Origin: Crossaster papposus
Taxonomy: Eukaryota; Echinodermata; Asteroidea; Velatida; Solasteridae
Direction of reading: 5' to 3'
Assembly (NCBI GenBank): GCA_037893245.1
Contig: JBAIAA010000258.1
Span: 558,001-622,000, forward strand
Length of the DNA: 64,000 bases
Shown: piece by piece, positions 52,901 to 61,900 of the stretch
Layout: each line of letters begins with the position of its first letter
How positions within the stretch are numbered: position 1 is the first letter of the stretch
The notes under the pieces: model-generated
What the model was told of the DNA's origin: nothing
What the model saw: only the letters and a program-made list of their open reading frames with translations
Database searches by the model: none
Translations under genes and position numbers: made by a program

Positions 52901-55900
52901 ATCAATCAATACTAATTGTATCTGTAACTCCTTGGCTTAATAAATTGAAGTAATTGTCAGTAAAATGAACTTCGCATAGCATTAATACTTTGATTTATTA
53001 AACGTTTGGTTAACAAATGGCGGCCATTTTGAAATCCAAGATGGCGGCCATACGGTTAATGGAAAAAAATGTTACCAATACTTTTCTGAAACCTGGATGT
53101 CTACTCTTTCCAATGAAACAAAAGAAAGCATCCTTAGCAAATAAAAATGCACAACTTTGAAATCCTACATAACAGCCTACACTACTAGTATCAACTGAGC
53201 TGATCAGCAGAGCATCAATTATTTTGGTACATTGCGTTATGGGGATAATCCATAGGGTTTGTGTGCTAAGTGAAATATCTCTAATCTCAAACTCAGAACA
53301 CTCTAAAATTCTAAAATGTTCAACATCACCCTAATTTGTCTTCTTCTACATTTTCTTTCATTATACCCTAACCCAATGTTACCTTAAATTATTATACCTT
53401 TACTGAAGACCCAACGCGCTATCATGGACTCGAAAATGTCCCCATTACTCGGTATGTCTTTTCCAAACGAAAGAGCATGTCTCCACAACTAGGTGGAGGC
53501 ACGTACAGAGCGATGTGCGTGTTTTCGAAGATATACATAAGCCCTTTTATTCAACATATTACGTAATCCGCTGTGAATCGAATGATGTACGGCTAGACCA
53601 CTAAACATCGGCTTATGGCCCTGTCACACCAGAACGTTTTAGGCCAACGCGCGGGTAGCGCGTTAAAAATAGTTGATACGCTGGCAAACGCTGAACTTCC
53701 ACAGAAAAAGTCAAGTGGAACCGTGATTTCAGCGTGTCCATAACCCGTTGATAACGGGTTCATAGCGTTCGCCAGCGCGTAAATAACGCGTTAGTAACGC
53801 GCTCGACGACTGATGAACGACTGCCCAGCGCGTGAGTAGCGCGGTCCAACGCGCGCCAGCGTACGGCAACGACCACATGATTAGTTGTATAAAAAGCTGA
53901 CGCGCTACTACAGTAATGGCCCTGTCACACCAGAACGTTTTAGGCCAACGCGTGAGTAACGTGTTGGAATTTCGGCAACACGCGGGTAAACGTTGGCCAA
54001 CGCTAGGCTAGCGTTCGCAACCCGCTGAGCGCGTTACCCACACGCTGGAACACGCTGTCACACGCTGAGGCAAAAATACATTTTTCAACATACCTAACAT
54101 TTTCAGCGTTTGCCAGCGTGTGACTGCACACGCTGGCGGCGCGCAGGAAGGTCGTTACTCACGCGTCGAACGCGCTAGACAATCTTTACCAACCCACTAC
54201 TCACACGCTGGCGACCTGCTGTCGTATTTTTACTATAAATCAGTGATGCGTTCCTCACACACCGAGCGCGTTCCTCACACGCTACTCACGCGCTGGTATA
54301 CGCTATGAACCCGTTATCAACCTGTATGGACACGCTGAAATCACGGTTCCACTTGACTTTTTTCTGTGAAAGTTCAGCGATTGCCAGCGTATCAACTATT
54401 TTTAACGCGCTACTCATGCATTGGCCTAAAACGTTCTGGTGTGACAGGGCCATAACCAGCGTGTCTCCAGCGTACGCCAGCGTACACCAGCGTGTGAGTA
54501 GCGGGTTGATAACGATCGTCTAGCGTGTTCGACGCGTGAGTAACGAACCTCGAACGCGCCGCCAGCGTGTGCAGTCACACGCTGGCAAACGCTGGAAATT
54601 GTAGGTATGTTGAAAACAATATGTTTTCCTCAGCGTGTGACAGCGTGTCCCAGCGTGTGAGTAACGCGCTCAGCGTGTTGCTAACGCTGGCCTAGCGTTG
54701 GTCAGCGTTTGCCAGCGTGTTGCCAAAATTACAAGACGTTACTCACGCGTTGGCCTAAAATGTTCTGGTGTGACAGGGCCATAAGCAGGAACTTGTACAC
54801 GGCTGGATAAACAGCCGATTATTTTCTTACTGAGTTGCGATGATCTCAGGACTTTATCCACACGCGCACTTCTCTGTTTTAGCCACCGTACAATAGTTGT
54901 ACGCGACTAAAATAATCCAGTGATCATCACCGTTTATGAATTTGGTCATCACTTCTTTTTAAAATGGAGTGTACCCAAACTGCGATTGCAAATAGTTGCG
55001 CAACACCACTTCTGCCCCCCCCCCCCCCCCCCCCGCTCGTCAGCGTTTTTACGAAGATACGAATTTGGCCACGGGGAGTTCCACATTGGTTTTGAGTAAA
55101 TCAGGTTTTAAGTTGGTCAATTTTGGAAAACGAAATTTCGCCTATCTTAAAGCACATATTAACTTATATTTAGTACGTACAGAAAGGTAAGATCTAAAAC
55201 TTTAAACATATACCTATTAAGGAACACTCGGAGCAACGTTATTTTTATCTACGCAGGGACAAATTATAATTCGTCTGTTCGTTAAAATTCACAAATTATA
55301 ATTTGTCTGTTCTTGAAAATTCCAAATCTACGGTGATGGCTTTTTTGCCCATAGCGCACGGACTTCGTCTCTTCGTGAAAACTCAAAAACTTCTTTTGCC
55401 CATTTTCGTCTCTTCGTGAATGTATATAATGTATATACATTGTACAATGTATATACATTGTACGCGCGTTGTTTTTGCACTCGAAGCAACGCCATTTCTC
55501 TATACGCAGGGACAAATTATAATTCCTCTCTTCGAGAAAACGGAAAATACGATTTGGGTGAATTTCCCCATGTATGATTTTCGTAATTTTAATGATTCAA
55601 ACTGATTTTGACAATATTAACCTTGCCAGAATGTTCGTTGCTATATCCACTTAATCGATTACAGCCAAAAAACGAATTTCGAAAAAATAATGATTTTGGC
55701 CAAATTCTTCTCTTCGTGAAAACGCTGACGACCTGTTTATACACGGTATAGCCTAGTTAATTGTGATCAATGGAAATTTACCGTTTATGAATTCGGGCCC
55801 AAATGTTTAAACATGATGTTTTAGAGTACAATACATCCAATAACATGTGTATTTAGAGAGTTTAAAACTCATAAGTATCCCATACAAAGATGGTGTATAA

Positions 55901-58900
55901 AATGGCAGCCATTTTGAATTTAGAAACCAGACAATTTAGAGAAATACTGATCCCTTTACATATGTATAATACCTGCGTACACGGCAGTGGTTTCGGTTCT
56001 GCAGTTGTCATCGATGTAGGACAGGGCTAGGGTCGGGATGGCTGCGTACCCCACACCGCTAATCACGGAGCCACATATCATGATCCAAAAGGCAGCGTCG
56101 TTCTGTGCGCCGACAGTGTGGTACGAGCTGCATCGGGCATCACCGGTCGCATTGTCAGCTGCGCAAACTAGCGGATCAACCTGGGTCAACAGAAAAAACC
56201 ATTTTGGATTAATTAACCCTAATAATTCCATCCCGTCGAACTCCAAAACCAGGTTTTGTTAGGATCTGTTTGGGTTGGTACTGGGCCCCTAAACTGAGTT
56301 CCTTTTAGACTGCACTTGGTTAGGCATACCTCCAGAATAAGAGTCCAACCGTTTGTGTGTATAGCTTGCCATAATAATTATTATACCTTTTCATCGTAAT
56401 ATGATAGTAAATGAAGCTCTTGAGGCGGAAGTGAATTGCGGCCCATTAAAAGTGTGCAGGTGTCCAATTGTTCGGGCCATTTTCTATCAATGTGTCCAGG
56501 ATGTATCGCTTTATTTTCTTGGGAGATACCTTTATAATCGTCATAAGTAATATTATCCAGCATGAAGGTTTTGTATGCACAAATTATATACGTAAACCAA
56601 CTGTTTTTGCCCAGTGCGCACGGTGTCAAGGGAAATTAGCAAGGCTCCTTTCCGCAACAGTGTCCAAAAATACCTGTACGAGTCTGGGTGTCACCATTCA
56701 TCAAATTGTTTGCTGATTCGCGACGGGCAAGCTGTGCCTGGCGTACCAGCAGCTACAGTGCACACCCGGTCGCTAGTGGTATAAGAGATCCATTATCTGT
56801 AAATAGTGCACGCAAGCGTTGGCACGTGGGTACTATTAATTAGCGAGGTTTAGCAGGACGTTTATACGCGATGAACGTCAACGCGAGCGCACGAGCGCAC
56901 GCAAATTACGCGTTTATACGCTCACGAGAAACGTACTGCTAAACCTCGCAAATAATTCACCAGTTCAGCACATGACATGCGCGAAGCAATCATTTCAATG
57001 AGAACGTCCCCAAAATTACGATTTGGCAAATTTTGAATTGAAATTGGAATCTCAGAATACTGGAATATAAAGCATTCACCAATATAAAACAGCAGCCGGT
57101 TAGTTGTCAAGCACCCGTCTCTAGATTTTGAACACTTTTGCTGCTTTAGACGATACAAATGCACATGAAGCTAGTTTCAAAAAGATATTAACCGTTATCC
57201 CACCTTATAGGTATACATGTAATGTGTTCATTTTCAACTTAACTAACTGTTTATTTGATTCGACTACATGGGTATTTGTTCAGATTTCTTTACTGAGAGA
57301 ACGACGCTTTGAATGTTTCCTGTTGGCAAATTTTCAAGTCACAATCTTTAGAACAACATTTCAATACATTTGAATGACTATCATCTCTATTCTCTATCTG
57401 CATGGGCTGGGCCCAATTTTATAGCGCTGCTTATAGTAGACCAGCCAAACTTGAAAAAGTCCTCTTGAAAAAGTTTCCACGGCATTGTTTGTTAATAGTC
57501 GACATCCATGCTAGATCTATTGTTCATGGGATCAGGAAGACAGTTAGGGTGGATGCCACGCTTAAATTTGAATTTTAAGGTAATTTCGAGGTCAAAAAGG
57601 TCAAATAAGGTCAACATTTGTATTTTTGGATTTTGCACCAAAATTGACCCCAAGTGGTAGATCTATCCATAACATTTATTTTCATCATCACATATAAAAG
57701 TTAATCTTTTATCTTGTACACAAATGTATAGCAAAATGAAACTTAAAAGTGTGATTTTCTCAAAAGGGGCATATCTTAAGTATTTCGAAGTTGTTTGCAG
57801 TCCCTATCCCAATAGTGCATATAATTGTTTTAAACAACTTTTTTTGAAAGGTAAATATACCCAGGCAGTTTTTAATAAAACCAATAAATTAAACACACCT
57901 TCATATGTAGTGTAATAAAACAAGAAGTTATGTGATTCACGCAGTAAATTTGAACGCCTAGTGGGTTTATAGTTTGACATGTTGCTAAAAAAATGTATGT
58001 TTGATATCAAAGTTGTACTCCGAATCTTTCCATGTAAAACATTTTTCAGACTCCAACACAGTCAACAAACTCACAATGAGTTAAAATGTTTTAAAAAATT
58101 GTGATTTGGCTTTTTCCTATGTTATACCAATTTCCTAAACGATAGGGGTATCGTGCAGTGATAAATTTTAGCTTTTAAAAGCTACATGTTGTAACATAAT
58201 GTGGATCGCCAAGTTTCAAAGCTAGCTCCAGGAGCAGACCAGGCACTCCAAGGCCACTTCTCTCACAAAAGATGAACACCCTAAGTACTTATGTTGCCTA
58301 GCAACTGCCAAGACCAGCGAACTTTGGGTGTCTGATTAGCACAGACATCAATGGCCACATTGCCACACTTACATCCATTATTTTGATCGGACTATACTGG
58401 ACATGCTCTGACAAGTGTGTATGGCTAAATCTAAGGCCATCAACCCTCCGTTTCTTTATCGCGCCGTTAGAGGACACCAACTGACCTATGAGGCTCTGTG
58501 GCTCATCAAATGGTCTATGCTTAAATCTTGGCTGGTTGAAAATGGTGAACCAAAATATGTGGACGTTGACAAACTAGCCCAAAGTGTGGTTAAGCAGCTC
58601 AAAAAGAGAGATAACAATCACAGAACAGAACTTTTCGAAGCAGTAGGCCAGCTGTCAGATTTTCTGAGCAGTAACAATGTTCAAGAGCTCATCAAAGAAT
58701 TCAACAACAAGCACTCTGGGAATTCAAACTTCCGACTGTGGTCTCATTACATGGAGAAGGTGGATATTCTGCTATATTTTATCAGAGCTCAGAGGGACAA
58801 AAACTGGATCCTCCATCTGAAAGCTTTGTCAGCAATGCTACCATGGCTCACCATCTATGATCACAGCAACTATGCCCGGTGGGGACCAGATATGAAACTC

Positions 58901-61900
58901 CTCGAGAAGACAGCACCAAAAGTTTATGCAGAATTCAGTAATGGACATTTTGTTGTGAAGCGAACAAAGCGGCGCTTCAACCAGGTTCCCGCTGATCAGG
59001 CAACTGTGTGGATGAATAGGACATGCAAAATGCAGAATGGCATAAGTAGAATTACGAAAAATGATCACGCTAGAGACAAATTGTGTATCACATGGTCCGA
59101 GCGATCACGCATCAAACAAGACATAAGATTTATCTTCAACCTGGAAGATGATGAGGAAGAAATCACTTTCACCCGCTCCGACAGTCTTCAATCTCGCACA
59201 AAGCGAGATGTTGATGACTTTTAGCAGCTTACCACACAGCTAACAAGATTTGATGTGTTCCGAGTAAATCCCACATTGGCTGAAGAAGAAGACGACACTG
59301 ACGCTGATGATGTTAGAGAGATATCACTGGTATCATTGGCAACCAAAGACACTGCACCAATTGATGTGGTAAGTGATCTTGGGTGTCAAACATTTTGGTG
59401 ACTACGCTGATGTTTTTGTAAATAGTGTGACACAAAACTTTGGAGAGAATACAACAAGAGTTGACGTGGTATTTGATTGCTACATTGGAGAGGGCTCCAT
59501 CAAGGCAGTGACTCGATCTAAGCGAATGGGAATAAGACAACAAAGGCCAATTCGAAAGCTCATCGATGGACCTCAGGTCCCACTCCCAAAGGTTTGAGCC
59601 AATTCATTGCCTTGGATGAAAACAAAGCTGATCTCGCCAAGTTCTTGTCAAACGCCATCTTACTGAAGGGCAAGGATCTACAGCAAAAATACGAGATAGT
59701 AATTGGCGGTGGGTTCCTTGATGTTACATAAGCCAGGTCCACGAGGAGAGATGATGTAAAACTTCGAGGAAACCACGAAGAGGCTGACAGCAGGTAGATA
59801 CTCCATGCATGTGAGGTAGTCAATGAAGGATATAACAGAGTGGTGGTCATCTGCAGGGATAAAGACATGATGCTACTTCTGGTGCACTTGTTATCTTCAA
59901 AAGCAACAGAAGTTTAGATGATCTCTGGAACGGCAAAGAAGCGCAAAATGTTACCCAATACATGCAGTATCTGAGAGACTCGCACAACCTGTGAGGGATA
60001 ACCTGCTCAGCTGTCATGCCCTTATAGGATGTGATACAACCTCCTCCTTCCATGGCCAGGGAAGGAGGACACGTCAAGGGAATTGGTTGTGATGGAGAAC
60101 TTGCCCCCATTGAGCAGTTTGTATGTCACCTATATGGTGCACATAGGCAGCCAACCATCAACCAGGCCAGACTCCAACTTTTTGGTAAGGCGAAGAAGGG
60201 TCTGGAGATGTTACCGCCAACAAGAGATGCACTGGAACTTCACACAGTACGCGCCAACTACCAGGCAAATATTTGGTTTTAGGCAGAGGAGGATTAAGAA
60301 GATGTCCCATCTTCCCTATACACAGCAGCTTGGAAGAAAGAGTCGGGTTATTTAGGAGCTGTCTGGACAGCACTACTCCCTATCCCAGATGCATGTCTTG
60401 AACTTTTTTCATGTGGATGCAAATCAAAGTGCAAGACATCCCGATGCATTGCTTCAAAAAGGACTTAAGGTACACTTATGCCTGCGGTTGTGACGCAACT
60501 GACTGCAACAACCCAGCTGGCCAATAGACTCATAAACTAATTTGTCCATTCTTTTATTGTGAGCAAGCTTAGGTGGGCACATAATTATTCTGATGTACAA
60601 AGAAAAAAGTGATGTACCCTGCCACAAGTGACAAACACCATGTCAAACTGTAAAACCACTACACGTTCAAATTCACTTCGTTCAAATGTACTTGTTTCAT
60701 TACATCATAACATTATCTGAAGGTGAGGTATATGGAATTTGTTTATATGAAAAACTGCCTGGGGGTACCTTTACCTTGGAAAAAAGTAGTTTGAAACAAA
60801 TATATGCGCCGTTGAGATAGGGAGTACAAACAACTTCGTTATTCTTAAGATATGCACTTTTTGAGAAATCACACTTTTAAGTTTCATTTTACTATATATT
60901 TGTGTACAAGATGAAAGTTTATCCGTTAATTTCATAGGTTCGGTGTATCAACATGAAGTTAACAATAACTTTTATGGACAGATCTATCAATTGCGGTTAA
61001 AATTTGTACAAATTTTGAAAATACAGATTTTTGACCTTATTTGACCTTTTGACCTCAAAATGACCTTAAAATTCAAAAACATGCCTGGCAACCACCCTAA
61101 TCGTCTTCCTGATCCCATTAGCCTCTGTCATGACCTTTCTAAAAGGTCAACGCGCGGAAAATTGTCAAAATGGCGGCGCTTACCAACAGCAACACGTGTG
61201 TCGTCGATGTCAGAACTTTACGGCTTACGACGGAGCTCTAAAGGCTGTGGCTATTTCGAAAGAATAAACCGTAGGTATAAGGCTGAATGTCATCCAAAAC
61301 CGTAAAATTACGAAAGAGAAAGAAACAGCGACTGAAAAAATGGTCAGTTTGTGAAAGTGTGCTGCGCTATATACGTACATGTACGTGCGTAGCTAAAGCT
61401 GTACTTCGACGTTTACATTGTTTATAAACAGTTAATGTTGGGCCAACTTTCCTTATGCAATGTTCAGTTGCCAAACCTCTTTATTGACAAATGCAAATTC
61501 ATTGTACCTTTACCATGTTAATGTTATTAATGCTTGCTATTTACCCTCTGTTAACAATTTAGGTGTAAGCTTAGTCCGAAAAAAACCACCAAAACGGTGG
61601 CGTCCAGAAATTTGGCACACAATCGACCGAGTGTTCCCTAAGTCGTGGCGCAATTAAATAATTCTTGGAAAATCCAAGTTTAATATTTACGAACTTCTTT
61701 TAATAGTAAATGTCGTTTATGACCCATGTAAGGTTTCAGTCGATAAAAGGGTAAAATATTACTAGATTTCACAGGCGTCTACATTCAATGTGACAGTATT
61801 TAAAACTGGTTGGTTTTTAAATTAACGTTGCAGGATCAGGAATGTTGAGGTTTAACGTCCATATAGTAATTATGTGAACAAAGTGCTTGTGTGTACTGTA

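Larger units (their letters stand above)
48256..54930. repeat. Large inverted-repeat region around a LINE fragment
   Basis: Left arm 48280-48520 plus 49035-49215 matches, in reverse complement, right arm 54900-54785, 53615-53515 and 53213-53010. Each arm has been broken by different later insertions (48522-49029 on the left; 53215-53515 and 53616-54781 on the right). Shared landmarks include GGTGGCCAAAACAGAGAAGT, TTCAACAAATTACGTAAT and ACTAGTAGTGTAGG, then GGCCGCCATCTTGGATTTCA. The outer limits resemble the word AATTCATAAACGGTGAT. This may be a large TIR element; no transposase was found in it. Confidence 0.7.
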
